Assembly: GCF_029813115.1 (NCBI RefSeq)
Contig: NZ_JAPZDS010000001.1
Span: forward strand, 62,001-126,000
Length of the DNA stretch: 64,000 nt
Origin: Aureimonas sp. SK2
GTDB taxonomy: Bacteria > Pseudomonadota > Alphaproteobacteria > Rhizobiales > Rhizobiaceae
Reading direction: 5' to 3'
Shown here piece by piece: positions 20,666 through 29,569 of this stretch; position 1 is the stretch's first letter; every line of letters begins with the position of its first letter. A program made the translations under genes and the position numbers. Below the pieces are notes generated by a model. The model was given only the letters and a program-made list of their open reading frames with translations. It was not told the origin of the DNA and ran no database searches.

Positions 20666-20732
20666 ATGCGGGCGCGAGGCCCGCGCGCGCAAGGGCTTTC
20701 GAGCCTCTCGCGGAGCCCTATCTCACGGCGTG

Positions 20733-21764
20733 ATGGCGCGCTTCGAAGACCTCCTCCGTCCGACCCCCAAGGGCCTCTACTGCCCGCCCGGCGACTTCTA
20801 CATCGACCCCGTGCGTCCGGTTGAGCGCGCACTTGTCACCCACGGCCACGCCGACCACGCGCGGCCCGGAAACGACAAGGTCCTGGCGACGCGCCGCACG
20901 CTCGCCATCATGGCGCTGCGCTACGGCGAGGACTTCTCCACCAGCCGGCAGGTCGCCGACTGGGGCAAGCCGCTCGACATCAACGGCGTGACCGTCTCCT
21001 TCCATCCGGCGGGGCATGTGCTCGGTTCGGCGCAAATCCTGGTGGAATGGGGCGGCATGCGGATCGTCGCGAGCGGCGACTACAAGCGGCGAGAGGACCC
21101 GACGGCCGAGCCTTTCGAACCCGTGCCCTGCGATGTCTTCATCACGGAGGCGACCTTCGCGCTGCCCGTGTTTCGCCATCCCGATTCGCGCGGGGAGGTG
21201 CGCAAGCTGATCGCCTCGACGCGGCAGTTTCCCGAGCGCGCCCATCTGGTCGGCGCCTATGCGCTCGGCAAGGCGCAGCGGGTCATCCGCATGCTGCGCG
21301 AGGAAGGATACGACGAGCCGATCTTCATCCACGGCGCCTTGAAGCGGCTCTGCGAGTTCTACCAAGAGGAGGGGATCGACCTCGGCGAGTTGCGCCCCGC
21401 CACGGTCGCGCGCGGCAAGGATGCCGAAGGAGCGGCCAAGGCGGAGTTCGTCGGCGCCGTCATCGTCGGCCCGCCGTCCGCCTTCGCCGACAAGTGGGCG
21501 CGGCGCTTCCCCGACCCGGTCTCCTGCTTCGCCTCCGGCTGGATGCGGGTGCGGCAGCGGGCACGCCAGCGCGGCGTCGAGCTGCCGCTGATCCTGTCGG
21601 ACCATTGCGACTGGGACGAGCTGGTCGAGACCATCGCCGAGATCGCGCCGCAGGAGGTCTGGGTCACGCACGGGCGCGAGGAAGCCCTCGTGCGTTGGTG
21701 CGCGCTGAAGGGCGTGCGCGCCCGCCCGCTCCACCTCGTCGGCTACGAGGACGAGGGCGACTGA
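20733..21764 (+). CDS. Ligase-associated DNA exonuclease (metallo-beta-lactamase fold)
   Basis: 343 residues from the ATG at 20733; a GTG one codon earlier is also in frame. MBL-fold nuclease with the metal motif HGHADH (His37, His39, Asp41, His42), VSFHPAGHVLGSAQI, the beta-CASP-like GAYALGKAQRVIRML and the C-terminal SDHCDWDEL and VTHGREE. The family normally sits in an operon with an ATP-dependent ligase and an Lhr-type helicase for end processing in repair. Here no ligase follows: the next gene is a convergent VOC protein whose 3' end overlaps this one by 22 bp. Confidence 0.9.
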   Translation: MARFEDLLRPTPKGLYCPPGDFYIDPVRPVERALVTHGHADHARPGNDKVLATRRTLAIMALRYGEDFSTSRQVADWGKPLDINGVTVSFHPAGHVLGSAQILVEWGGMRIVASGDYKRREDPTAEPFEPVPCDVFITEATFALPVFRHPDSRGEVRKLIASTRQFPERAHLVGAYALGKAQRVIRMLREEGYDEPIFIHGALKRLCEFYQEEGIDLGELRPATVARGKDAEGAAKAEFVGAVIVGPPSAFADKWARRFPDPVSCFASGWMRVRQRARQRGVELPLILSDHCDWDELVETIAEIAPQEVWVTHGREEALVRWCALKGVRARPLHLVGYEDEGD

Positions 21765-22237
21765 CCGGCCCACGCCGCCTCCAGGGCGGCGATGTCGAGC
21801 TTCACCATCCGCGTCATCGCCTCGAAGGCGCGCTGGCGCGGTTCGAGATCGCGGCTCTTGAGCATCTCTAGCAGGCGCTGGGGCACGATCTGCCAGGACA
21901 GGCCGTAGCGGTCGCGCACCCAGCCGCAGGCGACCGCCTCGCCGCCGTCGGACGACAGGGTGTCCCAGAGGCGATCGACCTCGGCCTGCTTTTCGCAAGG
22001 CACGATGATGGAGACGGCCGGCGTGAAGGCGTATTGCGGGCCGCCGTTCAGCGCCGAGTAGGGCTGCTCCTTCAGCGTGAAGTCGATCATCAGGGCCTCA
22101 CCCTCCGCGCGGCCGGGCGTGCCTTTCGGGGCCAGCACGATCGTGTCGATCGCCGAGCCGGGCAGCAGCGAGACATAGAAGCGGACGGCCTCCTCGGCCT
22201 GCCCATCGAACCACAGGCAGGGTCGCAGCGCACTCAT
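21743..22237 (-). CDS. PhnB-like VOC family protein
   Basis: 164 residues from the ATG at 22237, with AAGG just upstream. VOC superfamily, 3-demethylubiquinone-9 methyltransferase-like (PhnB) type: RPCLWFDGQAEEAVRFYVSL at the start, FTLKEQPYSALNGG in the middle and CGWVRDRYGLSWQIVP at the end. Such proteins are small dimeric bleomycin-resistance/glyoxalase-fold proteins without proven catalysis. It is the last gene of a set read away from the HxlR regulator (VOC, DUF1428, PhnB-like), with 4 bp between it and the DUF1428 stop. Confidence 0.88.
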   Translation of the reverse strand: MSALRPCLWFDGQAEEAVRFYVSLLPGSAIDTIVLAPKGTPGRAEGEALMIDFTLKEQPYSALNGGPQYAFTPAVSIIVPCEKQAEVDRLWDTLSSDGGEAVACGWVRDRYGLSWQIVPQRLLEMLKSRDLEPRQRAFEAMTRMVKLDIAALEAAWAGQSPSSS

Positions 22238-22241
22238 GGCC

Positions 22242-22601
22242 TTACCCCGCATCCTTCAGCATGACTTCGAACCCGCCGAAGATCATCCGCTGGCCGGAGA
22301 AGGGCATCTCCGTCTCGTCCATCTTCATGCGAGGATCGGTGAAGACCTTCTGCACCGCCTCGTCGCGCACGGCCTTGGACGGATAGACGATCCAGGAGAA
22401 CACGACGTTCTCGCCGGGCTCGGCCTTCACCGCCATCTTGAAGTCGGTCACCTTGCCGTCCGGAATGTCCGAGCCCCAGCATTCCACGACTTCCAGCGCG
22501 CCGAACTCGCGAAACAGCGGCGCGGCGCGGGCGGCGAGTTCGAGATAGGCCTCCCGGTTGGCTTCGGGCACCGGAATGAGAAACCCTTCGACATAGGCCA
22601 T
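22242..22601 (-). CDS. DUF1428 family protein
   Basis: 119 residues, typical of the family, which adopts a dimeric ferredoxin-like alpha/beta-barrel fold. The N-terminal MAYVEGFLIPVPEANREAY and the motif CWGSDIPDGKVTDF match the family, as do MKMDETEMPFSGQRM and the final FGGFEVML. Function is unknown; members often travel with VOC genes and small regulators, as here. GAGAGGAG lies upstream of the ATG. It is the middle gene of the three-gene set opposite the HxlR regulator. Confidence 0.88.
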   Translation of the reverse strand: MAYVEGFLIPVPEANREAYLELAARAAPLFREFGALEVVECWGSDIPDGKVTDFKMAVKAEPGENVVFSWIVYPSKAVRDEAVQKVFTDPRMKMDETEMPFSGQRMIFGGFEVMLKDAG

Positions 22602-22619
22602 GTTCGGTCTCCTCTCGCT

Positions 22620-23048
22620 TCAGGCCGCTTGCGTCTCGGCTCCGGCGGTCATGCCGGCCGGGTCCATCCACATGACTTCCCAGATGTGGCCGTCCGGATC
22701 CTCGTAGGACCGCCCGTACATGAAGCCCCATTCCTGCGTCGGCGTCGGATCGGCGACGCCGCCGGCAGCGACCGCCTTGCCGACCTGCGCGTCCACCGCC
22801 TCGCGGCTGAGGGCGGAAAGGCACAGCAGCACCTGCGCTCCCGCCCTGGCGTCGGCGATCGGGCGCGGTGAGAACTGCATGAACTTCTCATGCGTCAGCA
22901 GCATCACGTGGATCGTCTCCGAAAGGACGATGCAGGCGGCGTTGTCGTCGCAGAACTGCGGATTTCTCGCGAATCCCAGTGCCTCGTAGAAGGCAATGGA
23001 GGCGGCGAGATCCCGGACGGGGAGATTGACGAAGATCAGCGTCGGCAT
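22620..23048 (-). CDS. VOC family (glyoxalase/bleomycin resistance-like) protein
   Basis: 142 residues with one VOC domain: TLIFVNLPVRDLAASIAFYE at the start and YGRSYEDPDGHIWEVMWMDP at the end, where the Glu of WEV is the usual metal or packing residue. GGAGG lies upstream. It is the first gene of the VOC-DUF1428-PhnB set and diverges from the HxlR gene across 80 bp, so control by HxlR is likely. Substrate unknown: the fold covers glyoxalases, dioxygenases and drug-binding proteins. Confidence 0.87.
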   Translation of the reverse strand: MPTLIFVNLPVRDLAASIAFYEALGFARNPQFCDDNAACIVLSETIHVMLLTHEKFMQFSPRPIADARAGAQVLLCLSALSREAVDAQVGKAVAAGGVADPTPTQEWGFMYGRSYEDPDGHIWEVMWMDPAGMTAGAETQAA

Positions 23049-23090
23049 GGTGTCCTCCCGAAGGCGTCGCGGCGTGCGGCGCGGTTTCGA

Positions 23091-23119
23091 TTGACCCAGG
23101 CTGACCGACTAAGTTATGA
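23091..23119 (+). promoter_or_regulatory. Candidate promoter and operator region between VOC set and HxlR gene
   Basis: TTGACC, 17 bp, TTATGA gives a sigma-70-like promoter for the HxlR gene, with transcription beginning almost at its ATG. GTTATGAATTGCAAC at 23113-23127 is an imperfect inverted repeat (GTT/AAC ends) overlapping the -10, a reasonable operator for an autoregulated HxlR protein. No ribosome-binding site fits between, so the mRNA may be nearly leaderless. The opposite promoter for the VOC set was not resolved. Confidence 0.4.
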
Positions 23120-23128
23120 ATTGCAACC

Positions 23129-23896
23129 ATGAAGTCAGAAAAAATAACTGAAGGTGCGCAATCGACGATCGCCGAGCGGCGCTGGCCCTATCGGGACGCC
23201 TGCGCCGCCGCCCATGCGCTGGAGCTTCTGGGCGAGCGCTGGACGCTGCTCGTCATACGCGAGCTGATGACCGGGCCGCGCCGCTTCGGTGACCTGCGCG
23301 CCGGCCTGCCGGGGATCAGCGCCAATGTCCTGACGCAGCGGCTGGAATGGCTGGAGGAGGCCGGCGTCCTTGTCCGTCGTGAATTGCCGCCGCCCTCGGG
23401 CGCCAAGGTCTACGAGCTGACCGAATGGGGCTACGAGGCGGAGCCTATCTTTCGCGTCGTCGGTCGATGGGGCGCACGCTCGCCCTTCCACGACCCGACG
23501 GCCGCCTTCTCGGTCGCCTCGCTGATGCTGTCGCTGCGGACCATGTTCGACGGCCGGCGGGCGGCCGGCTTCTCGGCGCGCATCGGCTTCCGCCTCGGCC
23601 GGGAGACGCTGCTGGTCGAGGTCGCGGACGGTGGGATCGACGTCAGGGCCGGGCCGATCGAAGGCGCCGGCGCCGTGCTGACGGGCGAGCCGCGCACGGT
23701 CGCCGCCGCGATCTACGGCGGGCAGAGCTTCGAGGCGCTGGAGGCGGCCGGGGCGCTTGCGGTGGAGGGCGACCGCGAGGCCGCCCGGCGCTTCACGACG
23801 TTCTTCCCATTGCCGGACAAGGCGCCCTTGCCGGGGCCGCCGAGTTCGGAACTCCATGTTCCTTCCCCCGCACCACGCCGTCATCCTCGGCCTTGA
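23129..23896 (+). CDS. HxlR-family transcriptional regulator with C-terminal SCP2-like domain
   Basis: 255 residues. The HxlR winged helix covers about 18-105, with RDACAAAHALELLGERWTLL, RRFGDLRAGLPGISANVLTQ and VYELTEWG. The C-terminal 110 residues look like an SCP2/sterol-carrier-like sensing domain. It faces the VOC-DUF1428-VOC set and probably represses it in response to an electrophile or aldehyde (inference). The last residues, including RRHPRP and the stop, are encoded by the 91-bp palindromic element that begins at 23876, so the native C terminus may have been changed by insertion. Confidence 0.88.
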   Translation: MKSEKITEGAQSTIAERRWPYRDACAAAHALELLGERWTLLVIRELMTGPRRFGDLRAGLPGISANVLTQRLEWLEEAGVLVRRELPPPSGAKVYELTEWGYEAEPIFRVVGRWGARSPFHDPTAAFSVASLMLSLRTMFDGRRAAGFSARIGFRLGRETLLVEVADGGIDVRAGPIEGAGAVLTGEPRTVAAAIYGGQSFEALEAAGALAVEGDREAARRFTTFFPLPDKAPLPGPPSSELHVPSPAPRRHPRP

Positions 23897-23966
23897 GCCG
23901 AGGATCTACGACGGTTCGGCTGCTTCGACGTGGCAGACCCTTGGGTCAAGCCCAAGGGTGACGCTG
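23876..23966. repeat. 91-bp palindromic intergenic element, copy 1 (degenerate)
   Basis: Aligns over its whole length with the element at 41124-41214, sharing the left arm CGCCGTCATCCTCGG, a central CTTCGACGTG and a right arm GGGTCAAGCCC. The right arm has mutated (CCCTTGGGTCAAGCCCAAGGG), but remains a self-complementary hairpin. It lies between the HxlR and ABC exporter genes and supplies the HxlR stop codon. It may also act as a terminator for the two convergent genes. Confidence 0.75.
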
Positions 23967-24022
23967 GTGGGTGGGTTTGGCGTCTCGCGAGACGACGTGG
24001 CCCGCTATTTTGCTGCCGCCCG

Positions 24023-25813
24023 CTATTCGGCCGCTTCCAGAAACGCCGTCGGCTCCAGCGGCTCGGGCAGGCGGCGCGGCGACGAGACGCCTGCGTCCCG
24101 CGCGAGGCCGGCGAAGATGCCGCCCTGGGCGACCAGCTCGTCGAACGTGCCGCTTTCCGCAATCGCGCCTCGGTCGAGCACAATGATCCGGTCGGCCGAG
24201 CGGATGGTCGAGAGGCGGTGGGCGATGACGAAGGTCGTACGACCTTTGCGCAGGCGTTCCAAAGCGCTTTGAAGGCGGGTTTCGGTGGCCGTGTCGAGCG
24301 CTGAGGTGGCCTCGTCGAGGATCAGGATCGGCGCGTCCTTCAGGAGCGCGCGGGCGATGGCCAGGCGCTGGCGCTCGCCGCCCGAGAGGCCGAGGCCGCG
24401 CTCGCCTACCATCGCCTCGAAGCCTTCAGCCTTGCGCGCGATGAAGTCCGCCGCGCCCGCGAGCTCCGCCGCCGCCTCGATCTCGGCCATCGTCGCCTCC
24501 GGCCGGCCGATCGCGATATTCTCGCGGATGGTACGGCTGAAGAGGCCGGCCTCCTGAAACACGACGCCGATCGCGCCGCGGAGCGACGTCAGGGTCACGT
24601 CGCGGATGTCCTGCCCGTCGATCGTGATGCGCCCGCATTCCGGGTCGTAGGCGCGCTGGAGGAGCGATAGGGCGGTGGACTTGCCCGAGCCCGTCGGCCC
24701 GACGATCGCGATCGTCTCGCCCGGCCGCGCCTCGAAGTCGAGGCCGCGCACGGCGCCCGAGCCTTGCGGATAGCGGAAGGTGACGTTCTCGAAGCGCACG
24801 CGCCCTTCGGCGATGACCAGCGGCTTGGCGTCGGCACGCTCCACCACGTCCGTGCGCTCGCTCAAGATCGCGAAGAACTGCACCAGCATCGGCGCGCGCG
24901 AGAACAGGCCCATCAGGAAGCCGGTGAGCTGGTCGAGCCGGCCGATCAGGAGCGTCGCGAAGCCGACGAAGGAGACGATCTCGCCGACGCTGGTCTGCCC
25001 GCGCGAGGCGAGGAAGGCGCCGTAGGCGAAGATCGACACGATGGAGATGGACGAGGCGCCGCGCGTCAGCACCGCCATCACCGCCCACCAGTTCAGGACC
25101 GGATACTGCGCGGCGAGAATGCGGTCGAGCGCCGAGCGCACCGAGCCGATCTCGCGCGGCACGGCGAGAAAGCTCTGGAGCATCGGCACGTTGCCGAAGA
25201 GTTCGCCGACCGTGCCCGACACGCGGGTGAAGTGGCCCTCGACCTGCGCCTGTCCGCCGGAGGTGCGGCGGACGACCGCGAGGTTCACCAGCGTGTAGAC
25301 GACGATCAGGACACCGAGCAGCGAGGCCAGGCGCCAGTTCATCCAGAAGGCGACCGGCAGCAGCACGGCGAGCGCCACGACGTTGCCGATCTGCTCGCGG
25401 AACAGCGGCAGCCAGAACGAGAAGAGCGTGTCGACGCCCGACACCATGACCCGCATCAGCCCGCCCGACTGGGAGCGCGCGTGGAACGAGGCGGGCAGGG
25501 CCAGGACGTGTTCGAGAAAGGTCGCCATGGCGGCGAGGCGACGGCGGTGCATGAGTCGGTCTGCGAGAAGCGAGATCGTCATCGCCGACAGGAACGAAAC
25601 GAAGCTCGCCGCGCCCCAGAGGAGCACGAGCCGGAGCGCGTCGCCGCCCGATAGGAGCGCATTGACGGCATGGCCGAAGAGCACCGGCTCGGCCACCTGG
25701 ATGCCCGCGACGGCCATGCCGGCGAGGACGATGCCGGCGACGCGCCCGGCCTCGGGGCGCAGGAGCGCGATCGCCCGCGCATAAGCTTGGAGAGACTGGG
25801 AGGCGGCGGGCAT
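24023..25813 (-). CDS. NdvA/ChvA-like glucan ABC exporter, fused permease and ATPase
   Basis: 596 residues from the ATG at 25813; an ATG at 25855 is also in frame and neither has a good ribosome-binding site. Six membrane helices fill about 20-310 (AEPVLFGHAVNALLSG, SVGEIVSFVGFATLLIGRLD). The ATPase half has GPTGSGKS, LSGGERQ and ILILDEATSALD, with TSLRGAIGVVFQEAGLFSR between. These blocks match NdvA/ChvA, which export cyclic beta-1,2-glucan to the periplasm for osmotic adaptation and host contact. No glucan synthase is nearby, so a different cargo is possible. Confidence 0.85.
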   Translation of the reverse strand: MPAASQSLQAYARAIALLRPEAGRVAGIVLAGMAVAGIQVAEPVLFGHAVNALLSGGDALRLVLLWGAASFVSFLSAMTISLLADRLMHRRRLAAMATFLEHVLALPASFHARSQSGGLMRVMVSGVDTLFSFWLPLFREQIGNVVALAVLLPVAFWMNWRLASLLGVLIVVYTLVNLAVVRRTSGGQAQVEGHFTRVSGTVGELFGNVPMLQSFLAVPREIGSVRSALDRILAAQYPVLNWWAVMAVLTRGASSISIVSIFAYGAFLASRGQTSVGEIVSFVGFATLLIGRLDQLTGFLMGLFSRAPMLVQFFAILSERTDVVERADAKPLVIAEGRVRFENVTFRYPQGSGAVRGLDFEARPGETIAIVGPTGSGKSTALSLLQRAYDPECGRITIDGQDIRDVTLTSLRGAIGVVFQEAGLFSRTIRENIAIGRPEATMAEIEAAAELAGAADFIARKAEGFEAMVGERGLGLSGGERQRLAIARALLKDAPILILDEATSALDTATETRLQSALERLRKGRTTFVIAHRLSTIRSADRIIVLDRGAIAESGTFDELVAQGGIFAGLARDAGVSSPRRLPEPLEPTAFLEAAE

Positions 25814-26009
25814 GGGCGGGGCATCCAGGAGCGCGGTCCGGCCGGCGGAGCGCATGCGATGAAATCGGCGCGCGGGCCTTTCCTCCGCTTTTCCGTCCGA
25901 ATTGGGGCAGATGCCCCTTGAAACGTTGGATGACCGCGCCAGTCCACGATGTCACGCGAGGCTTGTGGCGAAATGGACGCGCGCGAGAGGATCGCCTGGT
26001 GTGGATGCC

Positions 26010-26738
26010 TCAGCTTCGAACCGTACGATCCCCGAGGAGATACGGCGCGAGGTGGCCGGCCGTGTAGGCGGCGCCGTCGGCTGAGGCGTGGAAGCCGTCG
26101 CGCGAGAAGCCGGCGGGTTCGACGCGCGGCAGGGTGGTGGCGGGCACGACGCCGCGCTCCAGGCACAGGCGGGCGCCGAGGCGGGCGAGGACTCGCTCGC
26201 GCAGGGAGAGGACCTTCGCGAGGCCGCGCGGCAGGGCGGGGACGCGGAGCATGTCGACCGGCGGCGACCAGACGATGCGCGCGTCCGGCCAGCGGGCGCG
26301 CAGCGCGTAGAGCAGCCCCCCGAAGCCGCGCTTGAAGCGCCGCGCGGTGTGGAAGTTCTTCACGTCGTTGGTGCCGATCGACAGGAGGATGTGCGTGAAG
26401 CCTTCCGGCGCGACGTTCGGCACGATGAAGTCGCGCACGTCCGCCGAGACGGCGGAGTTGGAGCCGATCGCGCGCCAGCGCACGGCTTCGCCGGTCAGCG
26501 CGTGCAGCCGCTCGGCGAGGCGGGCGGCGAGCCCGTCCTCGGCGCGGTCGACCCCGACGCCGGCCGCCGAGCTGTCGCCGAGCACGAGGAGCCGGATCGG
26601 CGCCTCCTCGCCTCGCGCGCCCGCCGTCCCGTGGAACGGCCCGGCGGGCGGCAACATGCGCTCGATCGAGCGACGGATGCCGACGCCCTGCCAGATATAG
26701 ACCGGCAGCATGAGCCAGGAGAGGAAGGCGGTTCGCAT
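26010..26738 (-). CDS. SGNH/GDSL-family hydrolase
   Basis: 242 residues. The N terminus (about 5-20) is a hydrophobic signal or anchor. The SGNH blocks are present: LGDSSAAGVG (nucleophile Ser56), a glycine in the middle, GTNDVKNF, and DGFHAS carrying the catalytic Asp and His. It is therefore a probable esterase or lipase acting at the periplasmic or membrane face. Substrate unknown. It starts 19 bp after the pgk stop on the same strand and may share the gap-pgk transcript, though its codon use looks the same as its neighbours. Confidence 0.86.
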   Translation of the reverse strand: MRTAFLSWLMLPVYIWQGVGIRRSIERMLPPAGPFHGTAGARGEEAPIRLLVLGDSSAAGVGVDRAEDGLAARLAERLHALTGEAVRWRAIGSNSAVSADVRDFIVPNVAPEGFTHILLSIGTNDVKNFHTARRFKRGFGGLLYALRARWPDARIVWSPPVDMLRVPALPRGLAKVLSLRERVLARLGARLCLERGVVPATTLPRVEPAGFSRDGFHASADGAAYTAGHLAPYLLGDRTVRS

Positions 26739-26757
26739 GGGCTCGTCGTCCGGTCGT

Positions 26758-27951
26758 TCAGGCCGTCAGCGCATCGACGCCCGGCAGCGGCTTGCCTTCC
26801 ATCCATTCCAGGAAGGCGCCGCCGGCGGTCGAGACGTAGGAGAAGCGCTCGGAGACGCCCGCCTGGTTGAGCGCGGCCACCGTGTCGCCGCCGCCGGCGA
26901 CGGAGACGAGCTTGCCCTCGTCGGTGCGGCCTGCGGCATGGCGCGCGGCGGCCATGGTCGCCGTGTCAAAGGGCTCGATCTCGAAGGCGCCGAGCGGGCC
27001 GTTCCAGACCAGCGTCTTGGACTTGTCGATCCATTCGGCGATGGCGCCGACCGAGGCGGGGCCGACATCGAGGATCATCGCGTCGGAGGGCACGCGGTCG
27101 ACAGGCACCGTCTCGTTGGCGGCGTTGGCCTTGAACTCGCGCGCGACCACGGCGTCCACCGGCAAGAGGATGGTGCAGCCGCTCTTGGCAGCGGCCTCGA
27201 GGATCGCCTTGGCGGTGTCGGCGAGGTCGTGCTCGCAGAGCGACTTGCCGACGTCCTTGCCTTGGGCGGCCAGGAACGTGTTGGCCATGCCGCCGCCGAT
27301 CACGAGACAGTCCACCTTGGTCACGAGGTTCTGCAGGAGGTCGATCTTGGTCGAGACCTTGGCGCCGCCGACGATGGCGATCACCGGCTTCTCCGGCTTG
27401 CCGAGGCCCTTTTCCAGCGCCTCCAGCTCGGCCTGCATGGTGCGGCCGGCATAGGAGGGCAGGTGATGGGCGAGCCCTTCCGTCGAAGCGTGCGCGCGGT
27501 GCGCGGCCGAGAAGGCGTCGTTGACATAGACGTCGCCGAGCGAGGCGAGTGCCGAGACGAAGGTCTCGTCATTCTTCTCTTCGCCCGCGTGGAAGCGGGT
27601 GTTCTCGAGGAGAAGGACGTCGCCGTCCTTCATGTTGGCGACGATCCCGTCGGCGACCGGACCGACGCAGTCCTCGGCAAAGCCGACCGGTTGGCCGAGC
27701 TTCTCCGCCAGGATCGGCGCGATGGGCGCGAGGGACTGCGAAGGGTCGGCCTTACCCTTCGGCCGGCCGAAATGCGCGAGCAGGATCGCGCGGCCGCCCT
27801 TCTCGGCGATCTCGCGGATGGTCGGCAGGATGCGCTCGATGCGCGTCGTGTCGGTCACGACGCCGTCCTTCATGGGAACGTTGAGGTCCACGCGCACCAG
27901 GACGCGCTTGCCCTGGAGGGCGGCGTCGTCGAGCGTCTTGAACAGGGTCAT
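26758..27951 (-). CDS. pgk: Phosphoglycerate kinase
   Basis: 397 residues, full length. It transfers phosphate from 1,3-bisphosphoglycerate to ADP in glycolysis and runs in reverse in gluconeogenesis. Signatures include [15 protein letters not shown] at the substrate-binding start, [21 protein letters not shown], the hinge region, [15 protein letters not shown] and [15 protein letters not shown]. All motifs are intact. It lies downstream of gap with a small glycolipid-binding-like gene between them, and upstream of the SGNH gene. Confidence 0.97.
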   Translation of the reverse strand: MTLFKTLDDAALQGKRVLVRVDLNVPMKDGVVTDTTRIERILPTIREIAEKGGRAILLAHFGRPKGKADPSQSLAPIAPILAEKLGQPVGFAEDCVGPVADGIVANMKDGDVLLLENTRFHAGEEKNDETFVSALASLGDVYVNDAFSAAHRAHASTEGLAHHLPSYAGRTMQAELEALEKGLGKPEKPVIAIVGGAKVSTKIDLLQNLVTKVDCLVIGGGMANTFLAAQGKDVGKSLCEHDLADTAKAILEAAAKSGCTILLPVDAVVAREFKANAANETVPVDRVPSDAMILDVGPASVGAIAEWIDKSKTLVWNGPLGAFEIEPFDTATMAAARHAAGRTDEGKLVSVAGGGDTVAALNQAGVSERFSYVSTAGGAFLEWMEGKPLPGVDALTA

Positions 27952-27989
27952 CGCGTGGCTCCGTCGTTGAAAAGGGGCGCGGTCGAAGA

Positions 27990-28550
27990 TCAGGCGCGCC
28001 AGAAAAGCGTGGGATAGTCGATCACGAGCCCGTCCTCGTCCACCGGCAGCTCCGCCGAGAAGCTGCCGTCCGCCGCCTCGTAGCGGAACAGGCGCGGCGA
28101 AAGCGCGGTGTAGCGCTGCTCGTCCACGAAGGGCGCCAGCGTGTCGAAGGGCACATAGACCATGCGCAAGGCGGCCGCGCCATCGAGACGGCCGTCGAGG
28201 CGCCGGATGGGCAGCGTGTTGGTGAAGGGCGTGGCCGACAGGTCGATGTCGATGCAGCCGTCGAGGTCGGCGCGGTGCGTGCCGTCGGCACCCGTCCAGC
28301 GGCCCGCCCCGCTGCGCGCGAGCGCGAGCCGCTTGCCGTCCACCGTCTCGACCTCAACGTCCCGGACATGCCAGGCGGCGTCGAGGCGGATGGCGTAAGT
28401 CGCGCCGAAGGCCCGCCCGTCGCGTTCGCCGATCACGACGGAGCGGGCGAGAATGTCGCCCGTCTCCGTCGTCAGGTGCAGATGCTCCAACCCCGCGCCG
28501 GCCACGGGCGTCCATCGGACGTCGCGCGGGGCGAGGGGCTGGAAGCGCAT
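27990..28550 (-). CDS. Putative glycolipid-binding (DUF1089/PF06475-type) protein
   Basis: 186 residues from the ATG at 28550, 5 bp after the gap stop, so translational coupling to gap is likely. The sequence has the family's beta-rich pattern: [56 protein letters not shown] and [12 protein letters not shown]. The family is described as glycolipid-binding from a structure, without a proven cellular role. Its place between gap and pgk is unusual. Frame and length look intact. Confidence 0.8.
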   Translation of the reverse strand: MRFQPLAPRDVRWTPVAGAGLEHLHLTTETGDILARSVVIGERDGRAFGATYAIRLDAAWHVRDVEVETVDGKRLALARSGAGRWTGADGTHRADLDGCIDIDLSATPFTNTLPIRRLDGRLDGAAALRMVYVPFDTLAPFVDEQRYTALSPRLFRYEAADGSFSAELPVDEDGLVIDYPTLFWRA

Positions 28551-28555
28551 GGGGC

Positions 28556-29569
28556 TCAGCCGGCGTTGTGCATGGCGATCGCGGTGTCCGACATGCGGTT
28601 GGAGAAGCCCCACTCGTTGTCGTACCAGGACAGGATGCGCACGAAGGTGCCGCCGAGGACCTTCACCTGATCCATCGCGAAGATGGAGGAGTGCGGGTCG
28701 TGGTTGAAGTCCACCGAGACGTTGGGGTCGAGCGTGTAGCCGAGGACGCCCTTGAGCGGGCCTTCGGCGGCCGCGCGGATGGCGTTCTGGACTTCCTCGA
28801 CCGAGGTCGCACGCTTGGCGGTGAACTTGAGGTCCACGACCGAGACGTTCGGGGTCGGCACGCGGATGGACGAGCCGTCGAGCTTGCCCTTGAGCTGCGG
28901 CAGCACGAGGCCAAGCGCCTTGGCGGCGCCGGTCGAGGTCGGAATCATCGACAGGGCCGCGGCGCGCGCCCGGTAGAGGTCCTTGTGCATCGTGTCCAGC
29001 GTCGGCTGGTCGCCGGTGTAGGAGTGGATCGTGGTCATGAAGCCGGTCTCGATGCCGATGGCTTCGTCCAGCACCTTGGCGACGGGCGCCAGGCAGTTGG
29101 TGGTGCAGGAGGCGTTCGACACGATCCGGTCGCTCGCCTTCAGCGTGTCGTGGTTGACGCCGAACACCACGGTCTTCTCGTCGGCCGCGTTGGTCAGCGG
29201 GCCGGAGATCAGCACCTTCTTGGCGCCGGCTTCCAGATGCGCCGAGGCCTTGGCCGGATCGGTGAAGATGCCGGTGCACTCGAAGGCGATGTCGACATTC
29301 AGCTCCTTCCAGGGAAGGTTCTTCGGGTCGCGCTCGGCGGTCACGCGCATCGGGCCGCGGCCGACGTCGATCGTGTTGCCGTCGACCTTCACGGTGCCGG
29401 GGAAGCGGCCATGGACCGAATCGTAGCGGATCAGGTGGGCGTTGGTCTCGACCGGGCCGAGGTCGTTGATGCCCACCACCTCGATGTCGGTGCGGCCGGA
29501 CTCGACGATGGCGCGCAGGACGTTGCGACCGATGCGACCGAAACCGTTGATGGCGACGCGGACTGCCAT
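28556..29569 (-). CDS. gap: Glyceraldehyde-3-phosphate dehydrogenase, type I
   Basis: 337 residues from the ATG at 29569, with GAGGAGAAG upstream; the open frame extends to 29845 but family alignment begins at [16 protein letters not shown]. It converts glyceraldehyde 3-phosphate to 1,3-bisphosphoglycerate with NAD(P). The catalytic Cys155 lies in [12 protein letters not shown], and the Rossmann motif GFGRIGRN is at 9-16. First gene of the run gap - glycolipid-binding-like - pgk - SGNH. Rhizobial genomes usually have transketolase directly upstream of gap; that gene is not here. Confidence 0.97.
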   Translation of the reverse strand: MAVRVAINGFGRIGRNVLRAIVESGRTDIEVVGINDLGPVETNAHLIRYDSVHGRFPGTVKVDGNTIDVGRGPMRVTAERDPKNLPWKELNVDIAFECTGIFTDPAKASAHLEAGAKKVLISGPLTNAADEKTVVFGVNHDTLKASDRIVSNASCTTNCLAPVAKVLDEAIGIETGFMTTIHSYTGDQPTLDTMHKDLYRARAAALSMIPTSTGAAKALGLVLPQLKGKLDGSSIRVPTPNVSVVDLKFTAKRATSVEEVQNAIRAAAEGPLKGVLGYTLDPNVSVDFNHDPHSSIFAMDQVKVLGGTFVRILSWYDNEWGFSNRMSDTAIAMHNAG

